The notes below the pieces were generated by a model. The model was not told the DNA's origin, did not search any database, and was given only the letters and a program-made list of their open reading frames with translations. A stretch of DNA of 64,000 nt from an uncultured Dorea sp. (GTDB lineage: Bacteria; Bacillota; Clostridia; Lachnospirales; Lachnospiraceae). The stretch covers positions 1-64,000 of the forward strand of contig CAJTVY010000012.1 in NCBI GenBank assembly GCA_910579925.1, written 5' to 3'. A program made the position numbers and the translations under genes. Shown piece by piece: positions 47,208 to 56,807 of the stretch; the stretch's first letter is position 1, and each line of letters opens with the position of its first letter.

Positions 47208-49556
47208 TTAACCTGTTGTCCTTTCAATATCAATGACGTCTTCCAATTGAAGAAGCTTCTTAATCACCTTATCCAGTTCTTCCCGTCCATGTACGATAAA
47301 ACCAGCCTCAAACGTAGCCGTGCCATTCTTTTTACTGGTACGCACGTTCAGAGATTTCACGTCCACATTCTGCTCTGTAAAAATCCTGGACATTTCAAGC
47401 AGCAGCCCTTTCTTATCGTAAGTATAGATCTTTACCTCCGCAAGATACTGGCCGCCGGCCTTCTCTGCAACTTCGCTCTCCCACTCAGCCTCAATCAGTC
47501 TCGCCCGCTCGGGATCCGTAAGATGAAGCATATTCACACAGTCCGTCCGATGGATGGATAAGCCTCTTCCTCTGGTAACAAATCCCACGATCTCATCGCC
47601 GGGAACCGGATTACAGCACCTGGAAAAACGCACCGCCACATCGTCAATCCCTTTCACCAGGATTCCGCTCCTGGACTTGGCAATATGAACTTTATTCTTA
47701 GAGGCCTCCGCAACCTTTCCAAGCACGTCCTCGTCCGTAAGAACCTGCTTATGCTCCTTGCTGTATTCTTCTACCAGCCGGTTCACCACCTGGCCTTCTT
47801 TCAGCCCTCCGTGCCCGATTGCCGCAAGAACAGACTCCCAGTCCTTGAAACCATACTTTTTCTGCACGATCTCCTGGTAATTAGAAACCATAATATTACT
47901 GGGAACGATAGATTTCGCCTTACAATAACCGGCAATCATCTCTTTCCCCTTGATAATATTCTCTTCCTTAAACTCCCGCTTAAACCACTGGTTAATCTTG
48001 TTCTTGGCCTGCGTACTCTTGACGATATTCAGCCAGTCGCGGCTCGGCCCCTTGGAATTCTGGGAAGTCAGGATCTCAATTCTGTCGCCGTTCTGTATCT
48101 TATAATCAATATTGACCAGCTTTCCGTTGACCCTGGCCCCCACCATCTTATTCCCCACCGCGCTGTGGATAATATAGGCAAAATCAATAGGCGTGGAACC
48201 ATTAGGCAGATTCTTCACGTCTCCCTGAGGGGTAAAGCAGTACACATCCTCCGCAAAAAGATCCAGATCGCCCTTGATCAGATTCATGAACTCCCTGTTA
48301 TCCGACATGTCCCTCTGCCATTCCAGAATCTGTCTGAGCCAGCTTAACTTTTCTTCCTCCTGGGCTTTCACGCTCTTTTTGCCGTCATTGGACTCCTTAT
48401 ATTTCCAATGGGCCGCAATCCCGTACTCGGCCGTCTTGTGCATCTCTTCCGTCCGGATCTGGATCTCAAAAGGCTGGCCCACCGAACTCATCAGCGTTGT
48501 ATGCAGGGACTGATACATATTCGGCTTGGGCATAGCGATATAATCCTTGAACCGCCCCGGAATCGGCGTGTAAAGTTCATGTATCACGCCCAGGGCGGCA
48601 TAACAGTCCCTGACAGAATCCACGATGATACGGACGGCAAAAAGATCATAGATCTGGTCCACCGTCTTATCCTGGTTGACCATCTTCTTATATATGCTGA
48701 AAAAATGCTTCACGCGTCCGCTGACCTGGGCCTTGATATTCGCATGTATAATATGGGAAGAAACTTCTTCTACAATCTGCTGAACAAACTCTTCCCTCTC
48801 CATCTTCCTGGTATTGATCTGGTCCACAAGATCAAAAAAGACTTCCGGCTGGAAATACTTAAGCGCCAGATCGTCAAGTTCTGTCTTGATCTTGGAAATA
48901 CCCAGACGCTGGGCGATGGGAGCATAGATATCCATCGTCTCCTTCGCCTTCTCCTTCTGCTTCTCCGGTTTCATGAACTGCAATGTTCTTAAGTTATGCA
49001 GCCGGTCGGCAAGTTTGATGATAATCACCCGGATATCCTTGGCCATGGCAAGAAACATCTTCCGCAGATTCTCTGCCTGTACGTCCAATTTGTCCGAAGA
49101 ATAAGACAGCCTTCCCAGCTTCGTGACACCGTCCACCAGAAGAGCCACATCGTCCCCAAAATCCCTGCGGATCTCTTCTTCACTGATCTGGGTATCCTCC
49201 ACCACGTCATGAAGGATTCCTGCCGCAATCGTCTCCTTGTCCATCTCCAGATCCGCCAGTATAATCGCAACCCAAAGCGGATGTACAATATACGGCTCCC
49301 CCGACTTGCGGCACTGATCCCCATGCGCCTCCTGGGCAAGATCGTAGGCTTTCTTAATCATCGTCACATCCGTAGACGGATGATACTTACGGATACGGGC
49401 GATCAGAATATCATATAGCCGGTCCGGGTTCTCATAATCCCCCGGAGCTTTTACCGCATGGCCGTCCACAATCTCAAGTCCCCGGGCATGATCGACCATG
49501 ATCTCCTCCGCCGCGATCCGGTCATCTATCGCTTCATAAGTCGTTGTCCCAGACAT
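47208..49556 (-). CDS. rel: Bifunctional (p)ppGpp synthetase/hydrolase Rel
   Basis: 782 residues. HD hydrolase domain (IAAGILHDVVEDT, then KLADRLHNLRTL), synthetase domain (YDLFAVRIIVDSVRDCYAALG, and YQSLHTTLM), TGS domain (VYCFTPQGDVKNLPNGSTPIDFAY, read in pieces) and a C-terminal ACT domain. It makes and degrades (p)ppGpp in the stringent response. An N-terminal extension of about 45 residues precedes the HD domain. GGAGG is seven bases before ATG 49556. It follows apt by 39 bases, as in many Firmicutes. Confidence 0.96.
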   Translation of the reverse strand: MSGTTTYEAIDDRIAAEEIMVDHARGLEIVDGHAVKAPGDYENPDRLYDILIARIRKYHPSTDVTMIKKAYDLAQEAHGDQCRKSGEPYIVHPLWVAIILADLEMDKETIAAGILHDVVEDTQISEEEIRRDFGDDVALLVDGVTKLGRLSYSSDKLDVQAENLRKMFLAMAKDIRVIIIKLADRLHNLRTLQFMKPEKQKEKAKETMDIYAPIAQRLGISKIKTELDDLALKYFQPEVFFDLVDQINTRKMEREEFVQQIVEEVSSHIIHANIKAQVSGRVKHFFSIYKKMVNQDKTVDQIYDLFAVRIIVDSVRDCYAALGVIHELYTPIPGRFKDYIAMPKPNMYQSLHTTLMSSVGQPFEIQIRTEEMHKTAEYGIAAHWKYKESNDGKKSVKAQEEEKLSWLRQILEWQRDMSDNREFMNLIKGDLDLFAEDVYCFTPQGDVKNLPNGSTPIDFAYIIHSAVGNKMVGARVNGKLVNIDYKIQNGDRIEILTSQNSKGPSRDWLNIVKSTQAKNKINQWFKREFKEENIIKGKEMIAGYCKAKSIVPSNIMVSNYQEIVQKKYGFKDWESVLAAIGHGGLKEGQVVNRLVEEYSKEHKQVLTDEDVLGKVAEASKNKVHIAKSRSGILVKGIDDVAVRFSRCCNPVPGDEIVGFVTRGRGLSIHRTDCVNMLHLTDPERARLIEAEWESEVAEKAGGQYLAEVKIYTYDKKGLLLEMSRIFTEQNVDVKSLNVRTSKKNGTATFEAGFIVHGREELDKVIKKLLQLEDVIDIERTTG

Positions 49557-49595
49557 ACGGATACCTCCTCCCTCTTCGATATACCAGTCTTCATA

Positions 49596-50120
49596 CTATT
49601 TTCCCGGATATGCAATGACAGATTCCACGTCATATCCCGTAAGCTTTTCTCTTCCTTTCAGCCCCGCAAGTTCCATTAAGAAAACGGTCTTCACCACGAT
49701 ACCTCCAAGACCTTCCACCAGCTTCACCATGGCCTCATTGGTTCCTCCCGTTGCAATCAGGTCGTCAATAATCACCACTTTCTGCCCCGGCCTGATTGAA
49801 TCGCGGTGTATCTCCAGTTCTGCGGTGCCATATTCCAGTTCATACTGAATGGAAACCGTCTCGCAGGGAAGCTTGCCCTTCTTACGGATGGGGATAAACG
49901 GCTTGTGAAGATTGTAAGCAATGGGGACTCCGAAGATAAAGCCTCTGGATTCCGGCCCCACCACCAGATCAAACTCCACATCCTTTAATTTCTCCTGCAT
50001 TAAATCTATGGCAAGGGCTAAACCGTCCGCATCCTGCAGCACGCTGGTTACGTCCCTGAAAATGATGCCCGGCTCCGGAAAATCCGGTATACTTCTCACG
50101 TACTCTTCGATCTTTTTCAT
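49596..50120 (-). CDS. apt: Adenine phosphoribosyltransferase
   Basis: 174 residues, purine salvage enzyme that makes AMP from adenine and PRPP. The PRPP-binding motif VVIIDDLIATGGT is present, along with FRDVTSVLQD and ESRGFIFGVPIAY. GGAGAG precedes ATG 50120 by six bases. It is the first gene of the apt-rel run; in most Firmicutes recJ is immediately upstream, but here a plus-strand gene is placed between them. Confidence 0.96.
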   Translation of the reverse strand: MKKIEEYVRSIPDFPEPGIIFRDVTSVLQDADGLALAIDLMQEKLKDVEFDLVVGPESRGFIFGVPIAYNLHKPFIPIRKKGKLPCETVSIQYELEYGTAELEIHRDSIRPGQKVVIIDDLIATGGTNEAMVKLVEGLGGIVVKTVFLMELAGLKGREKLTGYDVESVIAYPGK

Positions 50121-50213
50121 AACAAACTCTCCATTCCTGTATCAATATTATTTTAGTATAGCATTAGTTTATGGGATTTTCAATATTTTTACGGCAGTCT
50201 GTGAACAGATCTT

Positions 50214-50242
50214 GTAACCGTTCAGACAAGACGAACTGTTAC
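50214..50242. repeat. GTAACAGTTCAG-type palindromic repeat, copy 3
   Basis: GTAACCGTTCAGACAAG followed by GAACTGTTAC, forming a hairpin. It sits just before the promoter of the inserted plus-strand gene. A direct repeat CAAGGCCTTTCAT occurs twice right after it (about 50241-50268). Confidence 0.7.
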
Positions 50243-50279
50243 AAGGCCTTTCATACAAGGCCTTTCATTCGTCATTTCC

Positions 50280-50308
50280 TTGACAATTCCTCCAAAGTGG
50301 TGCAAAAT
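50280..50308 (+). promoter_or_regulatory. Promoter of the GAF/GGDEF-like gene
   Basis: TTGACA (50280-50285), 17-base spacer, CAAAAT (50303-50308), about 35 bases before the start codon. Confidence 0.7.
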
Positions 50309-50343
50309 AGTACTATCTAAAACACACAGCAATATGGAAGGTG

Positions 50344-51144
50344 ATGAAATTGAATCCTGAAACATTACAAAACGAAAAGGAAAATAGCTGGGCGCCTGTC
50401 TATGAGATCATCTCAAGTCTTAACAGGTACGCCCCCGAGGAAGTGCTGTTCTATGCGGCACAGATACTAAGCCAGGAGATGGGCAGCAAGAATGTGGCAA
50501 TCTATACCATAGCCAACAGGGAATATGCCCGGTTGTTTTCAGCCACCTCTTTAGAGGCGAGAAAACTGGGGAATTCCATAAGATATGCAGAATTAGGAGA
50601 ACTGTACAGCGAACTGAAGGACGGACGGATTTATGTGAACACGTTAAACGACCCGGATCGTCCGGCGCTGGCCAGCGCAGTATATGCAGAAAAAGACCTC
50701 CGGGTTATCCTGATGTTCTGGGATGTCCCCAACGAGAAGCATAACCTTCCGCCGGTAGAACGTCTGACGGTCATTGTGACGCTGCTTCAGAATACCATTC
50801 TTCATGCAAGCCGCTATATGTCAAGTTTCAGAAGAAAGAATTATCTGGAAGGAACGAATGTCCTTAATGAGAAGACCTTTAAAGTTCTTCTGAAAACATT
50901 TTTTGAAGCAAAGGAAAAGGGCCTGACAGAGTGCATTCTGGCAGAATTTGAAATGGGATATCGCGATTATCGCAACATTTCCATCGAGGCAGCCTGCAAG
51001 ATCCGTCAGACAGATTATATGGGCGTCCTGGAGGGCGGAAATTTCTACATACTGCTTGCCAATACAGATCTCATCGGCGCTAAACTCGTTCAGGAAAGGT
51101 TTCGGGAAATTGGATTCCGATGCAGTTTAAAGGAAATGTATTAA
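50344..51144 (+). CDS. GAF-like plus degenerate GGDEF-like protein
   Basis: About 266 residues. Residues 15-160 look like a GAF domain. The last 105 residues follow the pattern of a GGDEF domain (TNVLNEKTFKVLLK, LAEFEMGYRDYRNIS, RQTDYMGVLEGGNFYILLANTD), but the GGDEF signature itself is absent (GVLEGGNF in its place), so it is not a cyclase. The architecture matches the cytoplasmic part of PelD, where GAF plus a degenerate GGDEF binds c-di-GMP, but no Pel genes are here. Start is ambiguous: GTG 50341, ATG 50344 or TTG 50350, the last having GGAAGG at eight bases. It is opposite in strand to both neighbours (apt, recJ). Confidence 0.78.
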   Translation: MKLNPETLQNEKENSWAPVYEIISSLNRYAPEEVLFYAAQILSQEMGSKNVAIYTIANREYARLFSATSLEARKLGNSIRYAELGELYSELKDGRIYVNTLNDPDRPALASAVYAEKDLRVILMFWDVPNEKHNLPPVERLTVIVTLLQNTILHASRYMSSFRRKNYLEGTNVLNEKTFKVLLKTFFEAKEKGLTECILAEFEMGYRDYRNISIEAACKIRQTDYMGVLEGGNFYILLANTDLIGAKLVQERFREIGFRCSLKEMY

Positions 51145-51178
51145 GTAAGAAAGGGGCTATAAAGCCCCTTTCTTACTT
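51143..51178. terminator. Bidirectional terminator between the GAF-like gene and recJ
   Basis: Perfect 16-base arms AAGTAAGAAAGGGGCT with a four-base loop, with A/T runs at both sides. It overlaps the stop codons of the two convergent genes. Confidence 0.88.
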
Positions 51179-52933
51179 GTAATGTGTGATCACGATCTGA
51201 GGCGTAACACGTCCCAGATACTCATTCAGTTCTGGATAATAGGTAACTGAAAGCTTGATTCCGCTTCGTTTTCCCTCAAGAGCCCTGTCTGCCGCCTGGT
51301 TTCCATAACGCTCCTTAAGCCTGTCCAGAAACTCTTCTGCGTGGTTAAAGTACATCGCATCAATGGAAGTTCCGTTAGCGTCGCAGACTCTGAGTTTCAG
51401 AACGTTCCGGTTCTTTCCCAGAATTCTGATACTCAGAATTTCCACATTACGCACGGCAAAAACCGGCTTTGTATTCCCTTTTCCAAAGGGTTCCAGAAAG
51501 GAAAGCTCTCTAATGAAGCTTTCCGTCACGCCGGCAAAAGGAAGTTCCATGTCAATGACTACTTTTTCTGTCATATCTTCTTCCGTCAACGTGCAGTTCT
51601 CATTAAGCATTCGACGGAACGTTTCTATCTTTTCTTTTTCCATGGAAAGTCCCGCCGCCAGCCTGTGTCCTCCGAATCTGGTAAGAATCTCCTTACATTT
51701 ACTGAGTTCCTCGTACATATGGTATGTCTCGATGGAACGGCCGGATCCCTTGATTCCTTCCATTGCGTCTGTCAGTACGAACACAGGCCTGTAATAGCTT
51801 TCCCGTACTCGTCCGGCCACAATGCCGGCAAGACTCTCATGGCAGGAAGGAAGATAGATCACCAGCACCCGGTCCTTTTTAAGCCCGTATTCCTCCACCT
51901 GCTCCTTTGCCATAAGGACAGCTTTCTCAGTCATCTCTTTTCTGCTGTCGTTCAAGGCTTTGAGATCGCCTGCCAGCACGTCGGCCTCTTTCTTACTCTT
52001 TGCTCTGAGAAGCTCAAGTCCCCTCTTTGCCGTATCCAGTCTTCCGCTGGCATTCATGCACGGTCCCAGGATGAAACCGACATGGTACGCACGGATCCGT
52101 TCTTTGTCCAGATTCGTACACTCAATCAGTGCGCGAAGCCCGTAGTTTTGCGTACTGCCAATCCGGTTCAGCCCCTCTTTTACAAAGATCCGGTTCTCAT
52201 CCGTCAGATCCATTACATCCCCCACGGTAGCAATGGCAACGTTTTCCAGCAGATCTTCGAATTCCTCTTTCTTCCTGTCCATGTCTGCGCACAGTGCCAG
52301 CACAAGCTGGTAGGCGACAGCCGCACCGCACAGCCCTGAAAACGGATACATACATCCCTGCTGTTTTGGATCAATGACTGCGTCTGCCGGCGGCAGACGA
52401 TAGATACGCTCTTTGTCCTTTTCCTCGTATGGCACCTCGTGATGATCCGTTACAATCATCGTCATCCCCAGGCTTTTTCCGTAGGCAATTTCATCTGCCG
52501 CTGCGATACCATTGTCGCAGGTGACGATGGTATCAATCCCGTCCTCATATGCCCGCTTCACAAGCGCGACGTTCAGTCCGTATCCGTCTGTGATCCGGTC
52601 CGGAATATCACTGTCCGTAACTCCTCCAAGTCTTTCGATTCCTTCCAGTAATATGTAAGTCGCATTGATCCCGTCAATGTCATAATCCCCGATAATGCGG
52701 ATCTTCTTACCGTCTTCAATCTTCCTGCGCAGAATACGGACCGTATCTTCCATTCCCTTCATATGCCGCCCGTCATGCAGATCCGAAGCCGTTCCATTTA
52801 AAAATCTGCCGATCGCCTCATCCCCGATTACACCCCTGTTCCGAATCAGACAGGCAAGCCTGGGGCTGATGTGAAATTTCTCCCCGATCGCCTCGAAATC
52901 TGCCCCTTTCCGCAGAATCATCCACCGTTCCAT
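51173..52933 (-). CDS. recJ: Single-stranded-DNA-specific exonuclease RecJ
   Basis: 586 residues. DHH phosphoesterase motifs IIGDYDIDGINATYIL and VTDHHEVPY, the DHHA1 motif GRVRESYYRPVFVL with SGRSIETYHMYEEL and RFGGHRLAAGLSM, and a C-terminal OB-like domain. RecJ degrades single-stranded DNA 5' to 3' in recombination and base excision repair. AGGAG lies eight bases before ATG 52933. It follows secDF and would normally be followed by apt. Confidence 0.95.
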   Translation of the reverse strand: MERWMILRKGADFEAIGEKFHISPRLACLIRNRGVIGDEAIGRFLNGTASDLHDGRHMKGMEDTVRILRRKIEDGKKIRIIGDYDIDGINATYILLEGIERLGGVTDSDIPDRITDGYGLNVALVKRAYEDGIDTIVTCDNGIAAADEIAYGKSLGMTMIVTDHHEVPYEEKDKERIYRLPPADAVIDPKQQGCMYPFSGLCGAAVAYQLVLALCADMDRKKEEFEDLLENVAIATVGDVMDLTDENRIFVKEGLNRIGSTQNYGLRALIECTNLDKERIRAYHVGFILGPCMNASGRLDTAKRGLELLRAKSKKEADVLAGDLKALNDSRKEMTEKAVLMAKEQVEEYGLKKDRVLVIYLPSCHESLAGIVAGRVRESYYRPVFVLTDAMEGIKGSGRSIETYHMYEELSKCKEILTRFGGHRLAAGLSMEKEKIETFRRMLNENCTLTEEDMTEKVVIDMELPFAGVTESFIRELSFLEPFGKGNTKPVFAVRNVEILSIRILGKNRNVLKLRVCDANGTSIDAMYFNHAEEFLDRLKERYGNQAADRALEGKRSGIKLSVTYYPELNEYLGRVTPQIVITHYK

Positions 52934-52982
52934 TCTAAGTACTCCTTCTGTCCCTGTGTTCTCGTTGATTTATGAAATACCA

Positions 52983-53023
52983 GAAGGGACTGTCGGAAAA
53001 TATCATTTCCCAATAGTCCCTTC
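52983..53023 (-). terminator. Hairpin after secDF
   Basis: GAAGGGACT (52983-52991) and AGTCCCTTC (53015-53023) form an outer stem with a second inner pairing (GGAAA/TTTCC). No T-run follows, so the terminator call is tentative. Confidence 0.4.
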
Positions 53024-53030
53024 ATACTTC

Positions 53031-55178
53031 TTAAGATTCCTTCTTTCCAAGCTTTGAACGCATCACATACCACAGAGCTCCCGTAATACATACGGAAGAA
53101 TATGCTCCGCAGATAACGCCCACCATCAACGGCGCGGCAAACTCACGGATGGAGCTGACGCCCATGATAAACAGGATTGCCACCATCACAAAGGTTGTCA
53201 GAGAAGTATAGATACTTCTGGTCAGCGTCTGAGTAATACTCTTATTCACCACGGCCATAAGATCCGTCTTCTTCGTCTGGTAGTGCAGTTCCTCACGGAT
53301 ACGGTCGAAGATAACGATCGTCGCATTAATCGAGTAACCCACAATCGTCAGCATACAGGCAATAAACGTATTGCCTACCGAAATCCTTGCAATCGCATAG
53401 AATCCGATTACAATCAGAACGTCGTGCAGAAGCGCAAGGATGGCGCTGGCTGCAAAACGGATATCCTTAAACCGGAACCAGATGTAAAGCAACATACAGA
53501 TCGTGGAAATGATCACCGCAATTACGGCATCCTTTCGCATCTCATTACTTACGGTAGAACTGATATTCTCAGCCGTAATCAGCGACTCGTCCACCTTGAA
53601 CTCATCCACCATTGCCTGGTTCAGTTCCTCACGCTGGTCAAGAGAAAGCGTTACAGTCTTGATGATCACCTGGTTTGTCCCTGCAACCTTCTGTGTCTGC
53701 ACATTGTTGTCTCCGGTAATTTCTTCCACAACCGGAACGACCTTCTCGTCAATCTCATCAATGGAAAGTTCTTCATTAAAGGTTACATTCGTAGAAGTAC
53801 CGCCCTCGAATTCGAGACTGTACGCAAACGCACCCTTTCCCTGTGAAGAATTCACGCCCATCACCGCAAGGCTCGCTGCGATCAGAAGTGCAGAAATAGC
53901 AAAGAACACCTTTCTCTTCTCCAGAAAACCAATCGGCTCCCGCTCCTTCTTCGGACGATAGTACAGACTCTCCTTACGCAGTCCGACCGCATAGAAAGAA
54001 AATACGATAATCCTTGTAACCACAAGGGCCGTAAACATAGAAACAAGAATACCGATTGCCAGTGTCTGAGCAAATCCCTTCACCGGCCCGGAACCCCTGA
54101 ACCACAGCACCGCAGCCGCAATCAGCGTTGTCACATTGCCGTCCACGATAGCAGACATGGCTTTCTGAAAGCCTGTCTTGAGAGAATTTTTCACACTCTT
54201 TCCCCGGGACATCTCCTCACGGACACGGGCAAAGATAATCACGTTGGCATCCACGGCCATACCGATGCCAAGGATAATACCAGCAATTCCAGGAAGGGTC
54301 AGGGTTACATTAAACGCATTCAGAATCACCAGCACAAGTTCCGTATAGATCAGAAGTGCAAGACCTGAAGCCAGACCTGGAAGGTAATACACAAAGATCA
54401 TAAAGACAATAATCAAAGCAAGGCCGATAGCGCCTGCTTTCAGACTGGTACTGATTGCCTGCTCTCCAAGCTGGGCTCCTACCACGTTAGAACGGAGTTC
54501 TTCAAGTTCCAGCTTCAGACCGCCGATACGGATAGTGGAAGCCAGATTATCCGCCTCTTCAAACGTAAAATTTCCGGTAATATATGCCTGTCCTCCGTCA
54601 ATCTCCTGGTTGACGATCGGATCGCTGATCGTAGTCCCGTCATAGACAATGTCGATCTTCTTACCTACATTTTCCTTCGTAGCTTTTGCAAACTTCTCTT
54701 TTCCATCCTTATTCAGCGTCAGTTCCACCGAATATTCCCGGTTCTTCATAGAGTCTTCTCCGGCTCTCGCAGACGCCGTCTCTACATCAGCCCCTGTGAG
54801 TACCGTCTTGCCATCCTCTGTCTTGAACTCCAGAGAACCTGGTTTTCCTAATTCATCCAGAATCTTGTTGGCATCCGTCACGCCTGGGATCTCAATGTTA
54901 ATCCGGTCGCTGCCTTCCTGGTAAACGCTTGCCTCTGTACTGTACTGTTCCACACGTCTCTGAAGTTTGTAGATCGTGTCGCTCATCTCTTCGTCTGACG
55001 GGTTCTTATCCTTTACCTGGTATGTGATGCTGACGCCGCCCGCCAGATCCAGGCCAAGCTTGATATTCTTCATTGCTCCGGTTCCGGTCCTGCCAAACCC
55101 CACCGTCACCGTGAAGCCCATCAGCGCAATCAGCACAACCGCCAGTATCAGACTTATGATACCTTTGTTTTTCTTCAT
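53031..55178 (-). CDS. secDF: Protein translocase subunit SecDF (fused)
   Basis: 715 residues with twelve membrane segments in two halves of six. SecD half: N-terminal LGLDLAGGVSITYQV, periplasmic domain, then GIILGIGMAVDANVIIFARVREE; SecF half: SLEFEGGTSTNVTF and YSINATIVIFDRIREE. SecDF helps the Sec channel export proteins using the proton gradient. AGGAAG precedes ATG 55178. It is followed by recJ and preceded closely (15 bases) by scfB. Confidence 0.96.
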   Translation of the reverse strand: MKKNKGIISLILAVVLIALMGFTVTVGFGRTGTGAMKNIKLGLDLAGGVSITYQVKDKNPSDEEMSDTIYKLQRRVEQYSTEASVYQEGSDRINIEIPGVTDANKILDELGKPGSLEFKTEDGKTVLTGADVETASARAGEDSMKNREYSVELTLNKDGKEKFAKATKENVGKKIDIVYDGTTISDPIVNQEIDGGQAYITGNFTFEEADNLASTIRIGGLKLELEELRSNVVGAQLGEQAISTSLKAGAIGLALIIVFMIFVYYLPGLASGLALLIYTELVLVILNAFNVTLTLPGIAGIILGIGMAVDANVIIFARVREEMSRGKSVKNSLKTGFQKAMSAIVDGNVTTLIAAAVLWFRGSGPVKGFAQTLAIGILVSMFTALVVTRIIVFSFYAVGLRKESLYYRPKKEREPIGFLEKRKVFFAISALLIAASLAVMGVNSSQGKGAFAYSLEFEGGTSTNVTFNEELSIDEIDEKVVPVVEEITGDNNVQTQKVAGTNQVIIKTVTLSLDQREELNQAMVDEFKVDESLITAENISSTVSNEMRKDAVIAVIISTICMLLYIWFRFKDIRFAASAILALLHDVLIVIGFYAIARISVGNTFIACMLTIVGYSINATIVIFDRIREELHYQTKKTDLMAVVNKSITQTLTRSIYTSLTTFVMVAILFIMGVSSIREFAAPLMVGVICGAYSSVCITGALWYVMRSKLGKKES

Positions 55179-55193
55179 GGTATAACTTCCTTT

Positions 55194-56597
55194 CTACTCA
55201 TCCGCCAAAGCAGCTTTTATCATAATTGCGCACTCTACACGCTTTCTTTGCATCTCGCATCCGATCTCATAGGTGTCATGGATGGTGCCGTGGAAATTCC
55301 AGGCATTCGCCATACAACCGCCGCTGCAGTAGAATTTTGCGAAACAATCCCTGCATTTTTCCTTAGAATACACATTACAGCTTCGGAAATCATCTGCGAT
55401 CTCAGGCCGCAGAATGCCTTCTTCAACATTTCCCATTAAAAACTCTTCCTGTCCTACGAACTGATGACACGGATACAAATCCCCCCACGGCGTCACTGCC
55501 AGATACTCGGTTCCCGAACCGCATCCCGACAGTCTCTTTGCCACGCAGGGTCCACCTTCTAAGTCTATCATAAAATGAAAGAAATTGAAACCTTTTCCTT
55601 CTTTTTCACGCTGAATCATCACCTTGGCCAGCTTATCGTACTCTTCCATGATCTTCGGAAGATCTTCGGTACGGATGGCATATGGGTCGTCTGCGTCCCC
55701 CACCACCGGCTCGATGGACATCTGTCGGAATCCAAGGTCTGCAAAATGCAGGATGTCTTTTGAGAAATCCAGATTGTTCCGGGTAAACGTTCCCCGGATG
55801 TAATACCTCTCCTGGTTCCGGCTATCCGCCATCTTCTGGAACTTCGGAACAATCAGGTCGTAACTCCCTTTCCCATTGCGGAAAGGACGCATACAGTCGT
55901 TGACTTCCTTACGCCCGTCTAAACTGAGCACCACATTGTCCATCTCCCGGTTGATAAATTCCTGGATCTCATCGTTTAACAACACGCCATTAGTGGTAAC
56001 CGTGAAACGGAAACGCTTATTATGAATCTCCTCCTGCCCCCTTGCGTACGCCACAAGATCTTTCACCACCTGCCAGTTCATCAGCGGCTCACCGCCGAAG
56101 AAATCCACCTCCAGATTCCTGCGGCTGCCGGAACTGGCGATCAGAAAATCCAGCGCCTTTTTTCCTACCTCATAACTCATCAGCTCCCGCCTGCCGTGGT
56201 ATTCCCCTTCCTCGGCAAAACAATATTTACAGGCAAGGTTACAGTCGTGGGCAATATGCAGGCAGAGAGCCTTCACCACTGTCTTGCGCTTCTTCACTTC
56301 TTCGATCATACTCTCATATGTATCTTTTACAAATAACTGCCCCGCCTCCGTCAGTTCAACAACGTCCAAAAGAGCGTCCGCAATGTCGTCTCTTTCATAC
56401 TGTCCGCCCAGAGCGTTAAGCAGCCCCTTTAAAACAGACGGGTCATGCAGAATCTTTTGCGCCTGCTCTTCCTGGTCTTTACATAATTTATTTAACTCGG
56501 AAATCACGTCATAGCAGAGCTGATCCACCACATGAACCGCACCGCTTACGACGTCCATAACGATATTGTAACCATTATTCTGATACTGATGTATCAA
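55194..56597 (-). CDS. scfB: SCIFF peptide maturase, SPASM radical SAM enzyme
   Basis: 467 residues. N-terminal RiPP-recognition-like region (about 1-90), radical SAM motif CNLACKYC followed by FAEEGEYHG, FFGGEPLMNW, TTNGVLL, and a C-terminal SPASM/Twitch region rich in cysteines (CGSGTEYL, YPCHQFVG, CRDCFAKFYCSGGCMANAW). This is the enzyme that makes thioether crosslinks in the SCIFF peptide (CteB-type ranthipeptide synthase). It starts at TTG 56597, nine bases after AAAGGGG. The precursor gene is 260 bases upstream. Confidence 0.95.
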   Translation of the reverse strand: MIHQYQNNGYNIVMDVVSGAVHVVDQLCYDVISELNKLCKDQEEQAQKILHDPSVLKGLLNALGGQYERDDIADALLDVVELTEAGQLFVKDTYESMIEEVKKRKTVVKALCLHIAHDCNLACKYCFAEEGEYHGRRELMSYEVGKKALDFLIASSGSRRNLEVDFFGGEPLMNWQVVKDLVAYARGQEEIHNKRFRFTVTTNGVLLNDEIQEFINREMDNVVLSLDGRKEVNDCMRPFRNGKGSYDLIVPKFQKMADSRNQERYYIRGTFTRNNLDFSKDILHFADLGFRQMSIEPVVGDADDPYAIRTEDLPKIMEEYDKLAKVMIQREKEGKGFNFFHFMIDLEGGPCVAKRLSGCGSGTEYLAVTPWGDLYPCHQFVGQEEFLMGNVEEGILRPEIADDFRSCNVYSKEKCRDCFAKFYCSGGCMANAWNFHGTIHDTYEIGCEMQRKRVECAIMIKAALADE

Positions 56598-56657
56598 GAC
56601 TATGTACCCCTTTCATATTCTGACATTCCAATTTTACGGTATGCCATAACAAAAATA

Positions 56658-56681
56658 AAGAATGTGCCTTGGCACATTCTT
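56658..56681 (-). terminator. Hairpin before scfB
   Basis: Perfect 11-base arms AAGAATGTGCC / GGCACATTCTT with a two-base loop; on the minus strand TTTATTTTTG follows. It lies about 60 bases before the scfB start. Confidence 0.65.
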
Positions 56682-56749
56682 GCGCCGAGCGCAGTCCCTT
56701 GCGGCACACTTCCTCTTTGCGCAAGCGCCCATCCTCCCGCAGGGATTTT

Positions 56750-56776
56750 GATATAGGAAACGAAGTTTCCTATATC
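56750..56776. repeat. 27-base palindrome between scfA and scfB
   Basis: GATATAGGAAAC-GAA-GTTTCCTATATC, perfect 12-base arms. It may be a protein site or part of a repeat element; function unknown. Confidence 0.75.
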
Positions 56777-56779
56777 ACA

Positions 56780-56807
56780 GAAAAAGAATCCCGCTTTACG
56801 GGATTCT
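56780..56807 (-). terminator. Terminator or attenuator after scfA
   Basis: Minus strand stem AGAATCCCG / CGGGATTCT with a five-base loop, followed by TTTTT. It begins about 50 bases after the scfA stop and would keep most transcripts from reaching scfB. Confidence 0.85.

Noticed and set aside
51341..52339. 332-codon plus-strand open frame opposite recJ
   Set aside because: Antisense to conserved recJ motifs and without signs of a real protein.
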